The position numbers were made by a program, and so were the translations under genes. Below the pieces are notes generated by a model. That model had not been told where the DNA came from. It saw only the letters and a program-made list of their open reading frames with translations, and made no database searches. 64,000 bases of DNA. Origin: an uncultured Bacteroides sp. (GTDB lineage: Bacteria; Bacteroidota; Bacteroidia; Bacteroidales; Bacteroidaceae). Location of the stretch: positions 209,725 to 273,724 of the forward strand of contig CALADS010000074.1 in NCBI GenBank assembly GCA_937890825.1, read 5' to 3'. This document shows positions 36,916 through 45,393 of the stretch, one piece after another (positions within the stretch are counted from its first letter, which is position 1; every line of letters starts with the position of its first letter).

Positions 36916-37884
36916 TTAATCCAACATCTTACCTTGATTCTCGGCTATCTGAATCATACGGTCATAATCTTCAGCGCTCAGATCCATAAAATAATAATTT
37001 ACCGGATTCACCACTTTCCCTTTCACATGTACCTCATAATGCAGATGCGGGCCTGTGCTTTTGCCGGTGTTTCCTACACCTCCGATTACCTCTCCACGCA
37101 CTACTTTTTTACCCAATTTAGTACGGAAGTCCTTCAGATGCGCATACACGGTCTGATAACCGAATCCATGATCCACAATAATCATATTGCCATATCCAGT
37201 CTGCCAACCCATCTTCACTACCTTACCGTCGCCCGTGGCATAGACATCAGTACCTGGATTTGCCGAAAAATCCATACCTGCATGAAAACGAGTCGTACCA
37301 TAAATCGGATCGATACGAGTACCATAGCCCGATGCTGTCTTTTTCAAATTCTTATTGGCAATAGGCTGGATGGCTGGAATACATTTCAACATTTCATCGT
37401 GATTCTTACACATTTCCACCACATCATCAAACGAGTTCGACTGTATATACAGTTGCTTGGTAAGCATATCCAATTTCTGTGTGGTATTAATCACCAATTC
37501 GGCATCAGCCAAATCCATCAGATGTTCATAACGGTTAGTACTGCCATAACCCGCCTGACGGATAGCAGAGGGAATAGGATCGGCCTGGAAAATCACTCTA
37601 TACAGATTATCATCGCGCTGCTGAATGTCTTGCAGCACTCCCATAGCTTCGTCTAAACGACGAGAAAGCACATTGTATTGAGCCTGCAGACGACTGTTCT
37701 CCTTGCGAAGTTCTTTCTCGGAAGGAGAGCCAAAGATGAACAGCAGCACCAGAAAGCTGCCAGCCCCAAAGCCCATACCGATAAAGAGCCTACGCAAATA
37801 GCTCATTATCCGCTGCCGAACGGTAGGATAGATACGGTCGTAAGTCTGTGTCTGAGGATTATAGATATAGTAAACTTTGCGCAT
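36916..37884 (-). CDS. M23 family metallopeptidase, membrane-anchored
   Basis: A 322-residue bitopic protein: short cytoplasmic N-terminus (MRKVYYIYNPQTQ), a transmembrane segment near 35-55, a coiled coil (EKELRKENSRLQAQ) and a LytM/M23 domain (about 190-290). Zinc-site residues are in RFHAGMDFS (His, Asp) and GPHLHYEVH (HLH), so it should be an active peptidoglycan endopeptidase. The ATG at 37884 is preferred because the -7 box upstream predicts transcription beginning near 37907, after the farther ATG at 37908. Confidence 0.92.
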   Translation of the reverse strand: MRKVYYIYNPQTQTYDRIYPTVRQRIMSYLRRLFIGMGFGAGSFLVLLFIFGSPSEKELRKENSRLQAQYNVLSRRLDEAMGVLQDIQQRDDNLYRVIFQADPIPSAIRQAGYGSTNRYEHLMDLADAELVINTTQKLDMLTKQLYIQSNSFDDVVEMCKNHDEMLKCIPAIQPIANKNLKKTASGYGTRIDPIYGTTRFHAGMDFSANPGTDVYATGDGKVVKMGWQTGYGNMIIVDHGFGYQTVYAHLKDFRTKLGKKVVRGEVIGGVGNTGKSTGPHLHYEVHVKGKVVNPVNYYFMDLSAEDYDRMIQIAENQGKMLD

Positions 37885-37913
37885 TGGCAGTAAATATTTC
37901 ATTATCAATGCGG

Positions 37914-37941
37914 CAAATATAGGAAAAACAAGCTATCTTTG
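37914..37941. promoter_or_regulatory. Closely spaced divergent -7 boxes for the M23 gene and alaS
   Basis: Minus strand TATATTTG (37921 to 37914) faces the M23 gene and plus strand TATCTTTG (37934-37941) faces alaS; both fit TAnnTTTG. They are 12 bp apart, so polymerase binding at the two promoters probably competes. No clear -33 boxes are visible for either. Confidence 0.5.
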
Positions 37942-38071
37942 CGAGGTTTTTTTGAGAAATATAAGATTTATGAGGGACGATTTATGTTTTATAAGAAATA
38001 TCAATGGCCCGTATTTTCTCAAATTAAACGAGCGTACTATCGGAAACAATAAATCAGAAAGATAAACATTT

Positions 38072-40690
38072 ATGTTGACAGCAAATGAAATCAGAGACTC
38101 ATTCAAGAGTTTCTTTGAAAGCAAAGGACATCAGATTGTACCTTCTGCACCGATGGTCATCAAGGACGACCCTACCTTGATGTTTACCAATGCAGGTATG
38201 AACCAGTTCAAGGATATTATCTTGGGAAATCACCCTGCCAAGTTCAAACGGGTGGCCGACTCACAAAAGTGCCTGCGTGTAAGCGGCAAGCACAACGACC
38301 TGGAGGAAGTAGGCCATGATACGTACCACCATACCATGTTCGAAATGTTGGGAAACTGGTCGTTTGGCGACTATTTTAAGAAGGAAGCCATTTCCTGGGC
38401 ATGGGAATACCTGGTAGATGTACTGAAAATCGACCCGAAAGACCTCTATGCTACCGTATTCGAAGGCAGCGCTGAAGAAGGTTTGGAACGCGACAACGAA
38501 GCCGCGTCTTACTGGGGACAGTTCTTGCCGAAGGACCATATTCTGAACGGCAACAAGCATGATAACTTCTGGGAAATGGGCGATACAGGTCCCTGCGGCC
38601 CTTGCTCGGAAATCCACATCGACTCCCGTTCGGAAGAAGAGAAAGCATTGGTACCCGGTCGGGAACTGGTGAACAAGGACCATCCGCAAGTCATCGAAAT
38701 CTGGAACCTTGTGTTCATGCAGTTCAACCGCAAGGCCGACGGCTCACTGGAAGGACTGCCTGCCAAGGTGATTGACACCGGTATGGGCTTTGAACGACTG
38801 GTGCGCACCTTGCAAGGCAAAACATCCAACTATGATACCGACGTGTTCCAACCCATCTTGACAGCCATTGCCAACATGACCGGAAAGAAGTATGGAGACA
38901 ACGAACAAGACGATATTGCCATGCGTGTGATAGCCGACCACATCCGTACCATCGCCTTCTCTATCACCGATGGACAGCTACCCAGCAATGCCAAGGCCGG
39001 TTATGTAATTCGCCGCATCTTGCGCCGTGCTGTGCGCTATGGCTACACATTCTTGGGCCAGAAGCAGGCCTTTATGTACAGACTGCTGCCCGTACTGATA
39101 GAAAACATGGGAGGTGCTTATCCGGAACTGAATGCACAGAAAGAACTCATAGCCAAGGTTATCAAGGAAGAAGAAGAATCATTCCTCCGCACATTGGAGA
39201 CCGGTATCCGCCTGCTGGACAAGACCATGGCCGATGCCAAAGCAGCCGGAAAGACCGAAATCAGCGGAAAGGATGCCTTTACGCTGTATGATACCTTCGG
39301 ATTCCCGCTCGACCTGACTGAACTGATTCTCCGCGAAAACGGTATGACGGCCGACCTGAAAGAGTTTGATGCAGAAATGCAGCAACAGAAACAGCGTGCC
39401 CGCAACGCAGCTGCTGTGGAGACCGGCGACTGGGTGACGCTGCAGGAAGGAACTACTGAATTTGTAGGCTACGACTATACCGAATATGAAACCAGTATCT
39501 TGCGCTATCGCCAGATTAAGCAGAAGAATCAGACCTTGTATCAGATTGTACTGGACAAGACCCCGTTCTATGCTGAAAGCGGTGGCCAGGTGGGCGACAC
39601 CGGTGTTTTGGTCAACGAATTCGAGACCATCGAAGTAATCGATACCAAGAAAGAGAACAACCTGCCTATCCACATCACCAAAAAATTGCCCGAACATTTG
39701 GAAGCACCGATGATGGCATGCGTTGATACCGATAAGCGCGCCGCTTGTGCAGCCAACCACTCGTGTACACACTTGTTGGATGCTGCCCTGCGCGAAGTAT
39801 TAGGCGACCACGTAGAACAGAAGGGCTCGCTGGTAACGCCCGATTCACTGCGTTTCGACTTCTCTCACTTCCAGAAAGTGACCGACGAACAGATTCGCCA
39901 GATGGAACACATTGTAAATGCCAAGATTCGTGCCAACATTCCCTTGCAGGAATATCGCAACATCCCCATCGAAGAAGCCCGTGAACTGGGTGCCATCGCT
40001 CTCTTCGGCGAAAAATACGGCGACCATGTACGCGTCATTCAGTTTGGCAACTCCATCGAGTTCTGCGGCGGTACTCATGTCAGTGCCACCGGAAACATCG
40101 GTATGGTGAAGATTGTGAGCGAAAGCTCGGTAGCAGCCGGTGTGCGCCGTATCGAGGCCTTTACCGGAGCGCGTGTAGAAGCCATGCTAGATACTTTCCA
40201 GGACACCATGCGCGACTTGAAGGCCCTCTTCAACAATGCTCCCGACCTGACAGCCGCTATCCGCAAATACATTGACGAGAATGCCGGACTGAAGAAGCAG
40301 GTGGAAGACTTCATGAAAGAAAAAGAAAGCCAGCTGAAAGAAAAGCTGCTGCAAAGCGTGAAAGAAGTAAACGGTGTGAAGGTAATCAAGTTCACTGCTC
40401 CGGTACCCGCCGAAACCGTGAAGAACATCGCTTTCCAACTGCGTGGCGAAATCACCGAAAATCTCTTCTTTGTAGCCGGCACCGTACACGACGGCAAACC
40501 CATGCTGACCGTAATGCTGAGCGATAACCTCGTGGCAGGCGGACTGAAAGCAGGTATGCTGGTGAAAGAAGCTGCCCGCCTGATTCAGGGCGGTGGCGGT
40601 GGCCAGCCCCACTTCGCCACAGCCGGCGGTAAGAACCCCGACGGACTGAGCGCAGCCGTAGATAAAGTAATCGAACTGGCAGGCATCTAA
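38072..40690 (+). CDS. alaS: Alanyl-tRNA synthetase
   Basis: Charges tRNA-Ala in the cytoplasm. The 872-residue class II enzyme has the N-terminal aminoacylation domain (RDSFKSFFESKGH, TNAGMNQFKD, FEMLGNWSFGDYF), and the editing domain with zinc-site HSCTH and CGGTH. The C-terminal oligomerization/DHHA1 part ends at GGGGQPHFATAGGKN. Length and motif order are those of the family. A leader of about 120 nt precedes it and a strong terminator follows, so it is monocistronic. Confidence 0.98.
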   Translation: MLTANEIRDSFKSFFESKGHQIVPSAPMVIKDDPTLMFTNAGMNQFKDIILGNHPAKFKRVADSQKCLRVSGKHNDLEEVGHDTYHHTMFEMLGNWSFGDYFKKEAISWAWEYLVDVLKIDPKDLYATVFEGSAEEGLERDNEAASYWGQFLPKDHILNGNKHDNFWEMGDTGPCGPCSEIHIDSRSEEEKALVPGRELVNKDHPQVIEIWNLVFMQFNRKADGSLEGLPAKVIDTGMGFERLVRTLQGKTSNYDTDVFQPILTAIANMTGKKYGDNEQDDIAMRVIADHIRTIAFSITDGQLPSNAKAGYVIRRILRRAVRYGYTFLGQKQAFMYRLLPVLIENMGGAYPELNAQKELIAKVIKEEEESFLRTLETGIRLLDKTMADAKAAGKTEISGKDAFTLYDTFGFPLDLTELILRENGMTADLKEFDAEMQQQKQRARNAAAVETGDWVTLQEGTTEFVGYDYTEYETSILRYRQIKQKNQTLYQIVLDKTPFYAESGGQVGDTGVLVNEFETIEVIDTKKENNLPIHITKKLPEHLEAPMMACVDTDKRAACAANHSCTHLLDAALREVLGDHVEQKGSLVTPDSLRFDFSHFQKVTDEQIRQMEHIVNAKIRANIPLQEYRNIPIEEARELGAIALFGEKYGDHVRVIQFGNSIEFCGGTHVSATGNIGMVKIVSESSVAAGVRRIEAFTGARVEAMLDTFQDTMRDLKALFNNAPDLTAAIRKYIDENAGLKKQVEDFMKEKESQLKEKLLQSVKEVNGVKVIKFTAPVPAETVKNIAFQLRGEITENLFFVAGTVHDGKPMLTVMLSDNLVAGGLKAGMLVKEAARLIQGGGGGQPHFATAGGKNPDGLSAAVDKVIELAGI

Positions 40691-40713
40691 TCCCGCCAGA
40701 CGCAACTAACTGC

Positions 40714-40772
40714 AAAGCCCCGTGCAAGTACCTGCCTACCTCATAGCAGGTATCTGCATGGGGCTTTTTTTA
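40714..40772 (+). terminator. alaS terminator
   Basis: AAAGCCCC (40714-40721) pairs with GGGGCTTT (40760-40767), and the inner GTACCTGC pairs with GCAGGTA; a run of T residues follows (40765-40771). It lies 24 bp after the stop codon. Confidence 0.92.
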
Positions 40773-40800
40773 TACCTTCCCCGCCTCTCAGCCCTAACTG

Positions 40801-40896
40801 CTCCGTAGCAAACCCGTAGTTTCTCCGTGCAGAGGTACTTCTGCGTGGGAAAGCTACGGAGGTGTTCCCTGCCTGTTGCGCCGCAGATACGGCGCA
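40801..40896. other. Highly structured intergenic stretch
   Basis: Two successive foldable elements: CTCCGTAGC (40801-40809) with GCTACGGAG (40853-40861) enclosing GCAGA/TCTGC (40829-40833, 40840-40844); then TGCGCCG (40877-40883) with CGGCGCA (40890-40896). No T-run follows on either strand, so plain terminators are unlikely. It lies between alaS and a convergent gene. Confidence 0.5.
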
Positions 40897-40926
40897 GCCC
40901 CTCTACAAAGGCGAAGGAAAACGAGG

Positions 40927-41694
40927 CTAAAAGCGCACTGCGCCCTCTTCGCCTATCGTAAATCCACGGACTGCTTTCAATGTGGTTACTTCCTGTAGTT
41001 TTCCCCGCTTATTATAAGTTTCCGACTTCACCAGCCCTATGCCTTTGGCGTACCATTCTACTATCTTATCTTTGCTAGACATCCACCAAGCTCTCTTACG
41101 GACTTCCATACTCAGTTTGGCACATTCAAATCTTCCTGCTTCAGTTTCCAGCACCTCAACTCCTGAATATTCGCCTTTTACAGAAGCTTTGAATTTATAA
41201 ATAGATGCTTTATACATATAATGTGACTCCGGCATAGACAGATGAAGAGGAATGCTATCCGGTAAAGGTACATACACCCTACCTACTGCATAAATACGTC
41301 TGGAATATTCTTTCCATTCCTTTTCTATATCCTCTTTTTTCCCATTTTTATAACCGGAAGCAATAAATTTATAAGATTCTTCATTCTCTTTCTTAGAATC
41401 CATAATAACTCTGTCTGTCTTCTTATCTTTATGGCAATACTCATACTCATCTATATTAGTCTTGGCACGAATTTCAGAAGGAGAGTAACTATCTCCATAC
41501 CATGCTTTGGTTACAAAGGTAGTATCGTTTTTATGAACCACCTTTTCCACGATTACAGAGTCTATTAATACCCTGTTGTTCTTCTTATCTATCGTCTCGT
41601 AAATTAAGACAGCCCCCTCTTTCATACAGCAATACTGCGCATGAATACAGGTAGAGAATAAAATTAATAAAAAATATACGCAAAAAGTTTTCAT
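40927..41694 (-). CDS. TapB/DUF3108-like secreted protein
   Basis: A 255-residue exported protein (signal about 1-20, ending IHAQ). The C-terminal third has GRFECAKLSMEV and KIVEWYAKGIGLVKSETYN, the pattern of DUF3108/TapB-type envelope proteins in which a Cys-Lys strand is followed by a Trp-Tyr-x-x-Gly-x-Gly-Leu-Val strand. Function is not established. The ATG at 41694 is chosen over an earlier TTG at 41700. It is alone and divergent from a decayed lipoprotein gene; a -7-like TATATTTG lies at 41727 to 41720 on the minus strand. Confidence 0.6.
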   Translation of the reverse strand: MKTFCVYFLLILFSTCIHAQYCCMKEGAVLIYETIDKKNNRVLIDSVIVEKVVHKNDTTFVTKAWYGDSYSPSEIRAKTNIDEYEYCHKDKKTDRVIMDSKKENEESYKFIASGYKNGKKEDIEKEWKEYSRRIYAVGRVYVPLPDSIPLHLSMPESHYMYKASIYKFKASVKGEYSGVEVLETEAGRFECAKLSMEVRKRAWWMSSKDKIVEWYAKGIGLVKSETYNKRGKLQEVTTLKAVRGFTIGEEGAVRF

Positions 41695-41749
41695 AAGCAA
41701 ATAGATGTTTAGACATTTGCAAATATATTAACAACAAAACATACAAAAA

Positions 41750-42129
41750 ATGAAAGCAACAACTATTTTTAAATGCCCAATTGTTGTTTTAGCAATTTTT
41801 ATATGTTCTTGTTCTAATGATATTGCCACAGAATAGGAGAATGTAGAAAACCTTGAAGAAATTCAAATACAAGGAAAGCAGCCTTTAAATCCTCAAATGA
41901 TGTTACACATGTATTTACTAAAAAATTCCCATCTTCTAAAACTGAATATGATTTTATTGATGAGTATCTTGAAACTATATTAGTATTGAACAGCAAGCAG
42001 GAAATGATTTCTACCACCAAACAAGTGTATTCAAAAATAGACTCACTACCCAACGTAAAGAAATCACTCTTGAAAGATATGGTTTCCATCGCCTTATGCA
42101 GTGTCAATCTTTGGCAACCCATAGAATAA
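41750..42129 (+). pseudogene. Decayed small lipoprotein gene (in-frame stop plus frameshift)
   Basis: The reading frame opens at ATG 41750 with a lipoprotein signal (VLAIFICSCSND), then meets TAG at 41834-41836. The same frame continues with plausible coding sequence (ENVENLEEIQIQGKQ) until about 41890. From about 41890 the convincing frame is the next one (NDVTHVFTKKFPSSK, EYDFIDEYLETILV), running to TAA 42127-42129. Together these would encode about 125 residues. Two separate lesions in a gene with an intact signal and terminator point to a pseudogene. The family is not recognised. Sequencing error could explain one lesion but hardly both. Confidence 0.65.
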
Positions 42130-42141
42130 TCTAATCAGACT

Positions 42142-42200
42142 GCTATAAAACAAGAGTCCTAAAGAGTTTTACGAATTCTTTAGGACTCTTGTTTTATAGC
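42142..42200 (+). terminator. Perfect 24-bp inverted repeat, terminator-like
   Basis: Arms 42142-42165 and 42177-42200 are exact complements over 24 bp (beginning GCTATAAAACAAGAG) with an 11-nt loop. It stands 12 bp after the stop of the decayed lipoprotein. It is much longer than ordinary terminators in this window, and its A-rich 5' arm and T-rich 3' arm can supply the U-tract in both directions. Confidence 0.75.
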
Positions 42201-42375
42201 GGCAGTTACACCCATTGCAGAATTTCTTATCTCTCAATTCACTTTTTATGAAAAAACGGTACGCACATCAGCAGCAAAGGGTAAAGCATACTATCAATGT
42301 TTTTTTCACACCTGCATGCCGTTCTCTCTTTTCGCTCTACCGATAACTGCTATCGAAACTTCCGTGAACCACTGC

Positions 42376-42406
42376 TTTCAATACCGATAGCAACCCTCTA
42401 CCTTTG
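42376..42406 (+). promoter_or_regulatory. Promoter of the ThrE-type exporter operon
   Basis: TTTC (42376-42379) and TACCTTTG (42399-42406) with 19 bp spacing match the Bacteroides pattern. The first start codon lies 26 bp downstream. The stretch 42201-42375 holds nothing else recognisable. Confidence 0.65.
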
Positions 42407-42432
42407 CGGCAAAATTAAAAATCAAAAGGATT

Positions 42433-42630
42433 ATGACACAATTAATGATGGTATGGACAGCAACCGTATGCTTTCTGTTGCTGGCATTGGCCCTGAGAAC
42501 TATCGAGAGATTCCGCATGGCTACTCATTCAGATGAAAAAGCACACCACCTGGTAGAGTTGGAAAAAGAAGCCCGTTTAATCTATTGCCCCGGAGACATA
42601 GCAGATGAAGAAGATTCCGACGACCTATAA
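42433..42630 (+). CDS. Small single-pass membrane protein
   Basis: A 65-residue protein with one transmembrane helix (about 5-23, VWTATVCFLLLALAL), a basic juxtamembrane turn (RTIERFRM) and an acidic tail ending DEEDSDDL. It does not match a family I recognise. It directly follows a good promoter and overlaps the start of the exporter subunit gene by 26 bp, so it is made together with the exporter and might be an accessory subunit. Its coding nature rests on that placement and on the clean helix-plus-tail architecture. Confidence 0.65.
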   Translation: MTQLMMVWTATVCFLLLALALRTIERFRMATHSDEKAHHLVELEKEARLIYCPGDIADEEDSDDL

Positions 42631-43399
42631 CACCGAGCATCTGTCTGAAATCGGTTTTTTCCTGGCCGACTATGCCGCCTGGCTGCTGGGCAGCGGTGCT
42701 ACTTGTATCCGTATAGAAAAAAATGTGCGACGCATGGCCGAGGCGTTCAACGTACACCTTACCCTGGCCCTGATGCCCTCTACCGTATTTGTGTCGGTAT
42801 GGCAAAACAGCCCCACAGAAGCCATCCACCACAACTGCGCCCACCACAAAGGGGGCATCAGTTTCTATATCATCACACAACTGAGCAAACTGAGTTGGGA
42901 GGTAGCCGACGGAAAGACCGACTTCAATGGCGCCCAACTGGAAATGTCACGCATTGTGGAACACCCCCAGCACACCGGACGATGGACAGTGCTGCTATTG
43001 GCATCGCTGGCCAATGCTTCGTTCTGCCGCCTGTTTCAGGGAGATGCTGTATCTATGTTGATAGTATTCATAGCCACCGTGGCCGGCTACTTCTTGAAAC
43101 AAGTGATGCTGGAAGACAAACACGACGTGCGACTCACATTCTTCTGCTCGGCATTCTTCTCATCGGTCATTGCAGCCGGAGGCTATGTATTCGGTTGGGG
43201 AAATACACCCGACATCGCATTGGGTACCAGTGTACTGTATCTGATACCAGGCGTGCCCTATATCAATTCGGTGAGCGATATGCTCGACGGACACTACCTC
43301 TGCTCTTTCAGCCGCTTTATGAACGCTGCCATCCTTACTTTCTGCCTGTCGGCCGGATTGTGTGGCGGACTTCTGCTGATGAACTTACGTTGGTTTTAA
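42605..43399 (+). CDS. Threonine/serine exporter-family protein, large subunit (ThrE N-terminal/YjjP-like)
   Basis: A 264-residue protein: cytoplasmic N-terminal domain with FLADYAAWLLGSGATCIRIEKN and ALMPSTVFVSV, then about five transmembrane helices including LYLIPGVPYINSVSDML, the hallmark of PF06738. In Corynebacterium the two halves are one ThrE protein exporting threonine and serine; in many bacteria they are split, and the YjjP/YjjB pair of E. coli is linked to succinate. The cargo here is therefore open. It is coupled to the 65-residue membrane protein and followed after 24 bp by the second subunit. Confidence 0.88.
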   Translation: MKKIPTTYNTEHLSEIGFFLADYAAWLLGSGATCIRIEKNVRRMAEAFNVHLTLALMPSTVFVSVWQNSPTEAIHHNCAHHKGGISFYIITQLSKLSWEVADGKTDFNGAQLEMSRIVEHPQHTGRWTVLLLASLANASFCRLFQGDAVSMLIVFIATVAGYFLKQVMLEDKHDVRLTFFCSAFFSSVIAAGGYVFGWGNTPDIALGTSVLYLIPGVPYINSVSDMLDGHYLCSFSRFMNAAILTFCLSAGLCGGLLLMNLRWF

Positions 43400-43423
43400 T
43401 AAAAAACATCTAATCCTCAGACT

Positions 43424-43906
43424 ATGATATTTTCCCTTCTCCAAGACGGATTCTTTGCAGCAATTGCCGCTATCGGCTTTGCCAGCATCAGTAATCCGCC
43501 CCGTCGCGTGTACGGTTGCTGCGCACTCACAGCAGCTGTGGGTCATGCTTGCCGTTATTTACTGATGAACAACGGACTGCACAATCTCCACATTATCCCT
43601 GCCAGTTTCGTGGCAGCCTTTACCATCGGCACACTGGCCGTGATACTAGCCCCTAAAGTGAAGTGCCCGGCCGAATCGTGCTTTGCTCCGGCCCTGCTGC
43701 CCATGATACCCGGTATGTATGCCTACCGCTGTGTAAAAGCCTTGTTGCTCTGTCTGTTCCAATCGGATGAATCCACCTTTGAACATTACTTTTACCTACT
43801 GAGCTATAACGGATTAACCTGTGTATTTATTATTCTTGGCATGGTGATTGGTGCCACCGTACCTATGTTCCTCTGGAAAAAAATCTCCTTCCAGGCCACT
43901 CGATAA
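43424..43906 (+). CDS. Threonine/serine exporter-family protein, small subunit (ThrE C-terminal/YjjB-like)
   Basis: A 160-residue membrane protein of about four to five helices with the PF12821 pattern: ISNPPRRVYGCCALTAAVGH near the start, SFVAAFTIGTLA, and LLPMIPGMYAYRCVKAL. It pairs with the preceding gene product to make the complete exporter. It is last in the operon; the next gene, a LysR-type regulator, has its own -7 box beginning 12 bp after the stop. Confidence 0.87.
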   Translation: MIFSLLQDGFFAAIAAIGFASISNPPRRVYGCCALTAAVGHACRYLLMNNGLHNLHIIPASFVAAFTIGTLAVILAPKVKCPAESCFAPALLPMIPGMYAYRCVKALLLCLFQSDESTFEHYFYLLSYNGLTCVFIILGMVIGATVPMFLWKKISFQATR

Positions 43907-43917
43907 AGTAAAATCCA

Positions 43918-43925
43918 TAACTTTG
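43918..43925 (+). promoter_or_regulatory. Promoter of the LysR-family gene (-7 box)
   Basis: TAACTTTG fits TAnnTTTG. Transcription would begin near 43932, which favours the start codon at 43948 over the earlier ATG at 43933. Confidence 0.55.
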
Positions 43926-43947
43926 TAAATCAATGTACCGAATAAGC

Positions 43948-44850
43948 ATGGAATTTAGACAACTGAAATATTTCGTAAAAGCAGCAGAAACGCTGAACTT
44001 CTCGGAGGCAGCCAAAGCGCTGAACATCACGCAAAGCACGCTGTCGCAGCAAATAAGACAATTGGAACAAGAAGTAGACATGCAACTGTTCCAGCGAAAC
44101 AGCCACATGGTAAATCTGACCGAAGCCGGCGAGGAGCTGTTGCCTTTTGCCCTGCAGACACTCTATGCAGCTGAAACTTGCACGGAACGTATGCACGACC
44201 TGAAACAGCTACTTACCGGTACGCTAAACATCGGCGTAACCTTTACCTTCAGTCCACTGCTCACCGAGACTTTGCTGGCCTTCATGAAAGCCTATCCCCG
44301 GGTGAAGCTCAACATCTATTATAAGCCCATGGAAGAACTGATGGAGATGCTGGGACGCCACGAAATAGATTTTGTACTGGCCTTTAAGCCCAGCCGCCGC
44401 TATGCCGGTATCGAATCGCACGTATTGTTCAACAATCATCTGGCAGCCATCGTCAACAAACACCATCCGCTAGCCAGAAGAGAAAAGGTGACACTGGCAG
44501 AAGTTGAGAAATACGATATCGCCCTGCCGGCACACGGCATGCAGGCACGCAACGCATTCGATCAAGTCATCTCGCGTTACTGCCCACATTTCAGAGTACG
44601 CGCAGAATTAAATGAGGTACATATCCTACTGAACCTGGTGCGGCAAAGCGAATTGGTAACTATTCTTTCAGAGGCTACGATACACGATGAAGAAGATGTA
44701 AAGGCCATTCCTCTAGACGTACCTGAAAATGATATGGAAGGATGTATCCACATGCTGGAAAATGCCTATCGAAAACACTCTGCCCAACAGTTTATCCGAT
44801 TGCTGAGCGAGTCAAATGCCATCAGAAAACACATGCATTCCTGGATTTGA
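43948..44850 (+). CDS. LysR-family transcriptional regulator
   Basis: A 300-residue DNA-binding regulator: N-terminal winged HTH (MEFRQLKYFVKAAETLNFSE, ITQSTLSQQIRQLE), a linker helix and a periplasmic-binding-like effector domain (about 90-295, opening TLNIGVTFTFSPLL). The sequence resembles the CynR/CysB-like branch, but the inducer cannot be read. LysR proteins usually control a neighbour: the ThrE-type exporter upstream or the Fur/metal-efflux pair downstream. Since all genes face the same way, no divergent target is obvious. Confidence 0.9.
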   Translation: MEFRQLKYFVKAAETLNFSEAAKALNITQSTLSQQIRQLEQEVDMQLFQRNSHMVNLTEAGEELLPFALQTLYAAETCTERMHDLKQLLTGTLNIGVTFTFSPLLTETLLAFMKAYPRVKLNIYYKPMEELMEMLGRHEIDFVLAFKPSRRYAGIESHVLFNNHLAAIVNKHHPLARREKVTLAEVEKYDIALPAHGMQARNAFDQVISRYCPHFRVRAELNEVHILLNLVRQSELVTILSEATIHDEEDVKAIPLDVPENDMEGCIHMLENAYRKHSAQQFIRLLSESNAIRKHMHSWI

Positions 44851-44913
44851 CGGAACCATACAGGTCTGAGATAAAAAAACAAAAAATGCAATCAGCTTGC
44901 AAATTCTTTGTTG

Positions 44914-44921
44914 TATCTTTG
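44914..44921 (+). promoter_or_regulatory. Promoter of the Fur-family/efflux operon (-7 box)
   Basis: TATCTTTG fits TAnnTTTG and lies 20 bp before the ATG at 44941. This rules out an earlier in-frame TTG at 44908, which would be upstream of the transcription start. Confidence 0.55.
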
Positions 44922-44940
44922 CTGCATAAATCAAGACAGC

Positions 44941-45393
44941 ATGATACATTCCACCCTTAACCAACCTTCTATAGAAGAAGCAGAAAAGCTGCTGAAAGAG
45001 GCTCACGTACACCTCACAGCCATACGGATTGCCGTATTAAGGGAAATCATGCAGCTAGACCATACCTTTACATTAGCTGATATGGAAGAGCGGATGGACA
45101 CAATGGATACGTCTACCCTCTTCCGCACACTGACGCTGTTTTTGCAACATAAATTGCTGCATGAAGTGGACAATGGCAGTGGATCGAAACTGTATTGCAG
45201 ATGCGTATGCAACTCCCTACAGCATCACTCACACATCCACTTTACTTGCACAGCATGCGGACAAACCTTCTGCATCAAAAACATTGACAGCTCACAGATT
45301 CCTTACCCCAAAAACTTTGAGGTAGAAGAAATCAACTGCGTAATGAAAGGTCTATGCCCCGAATGTAAACAGAAAAAACATACACAAAGATGA
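44941..45393 (+). CDS. Fur-family metalloregulator
   Basis: A 150-residue repressor-like protein with the N-terminal winged helix (AHVHLTAIRIAVLREIM, SSTLFRTL-like TSTLFRTLTLF). The dimerization/metal region has HHSHIHFTCTACGQTFC and CPEC, a His-rich and two-Cys-pair arrangement typical of Fur proteins with a structural zinc site. It overlaps the efflux permease gene by four bases (ATGA), so it probably senses the exported metal. Zur-like zinc or copper sensing is more likely than iron control, but this is an inference from context. Confidence 0.88.
   Translation: MIHSTLNQPSIEEAEKLLKEAHVHLTAIRIAVLREIMQLDHTFTLADMEERMDTMDTSTLFRTLTLFLQHKLLHEVDNGSGSKLYCRCVCNSLQHHSHIHFTCTACGQTFCIKNIDSSQIPYPKNFEVEEINCVMKGLCPECKQKKHTQR

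Noticed and set aside
37971..38065. 31-codon frame directly before alaS as a regulatory leader peptide
   Set aside because: It contains no alanine codons, and no terminator/antiterminator pair is visible, so alanine attenuation is not supported.
41814..42122. 102-codon minus-strand frame over the decayed lipoprotein
   Set aside because: The plus-strand reading gives a lipoprotein signal and credible coding sequence followed by a terminator; the minus frame has neither signal nor neighbours.
42248..42346. 32-codon frame starting MKKRYAHQQQ
   Set aside because: Composition is not protein-like, there is no promoter, and it ends before the real operon promoter.
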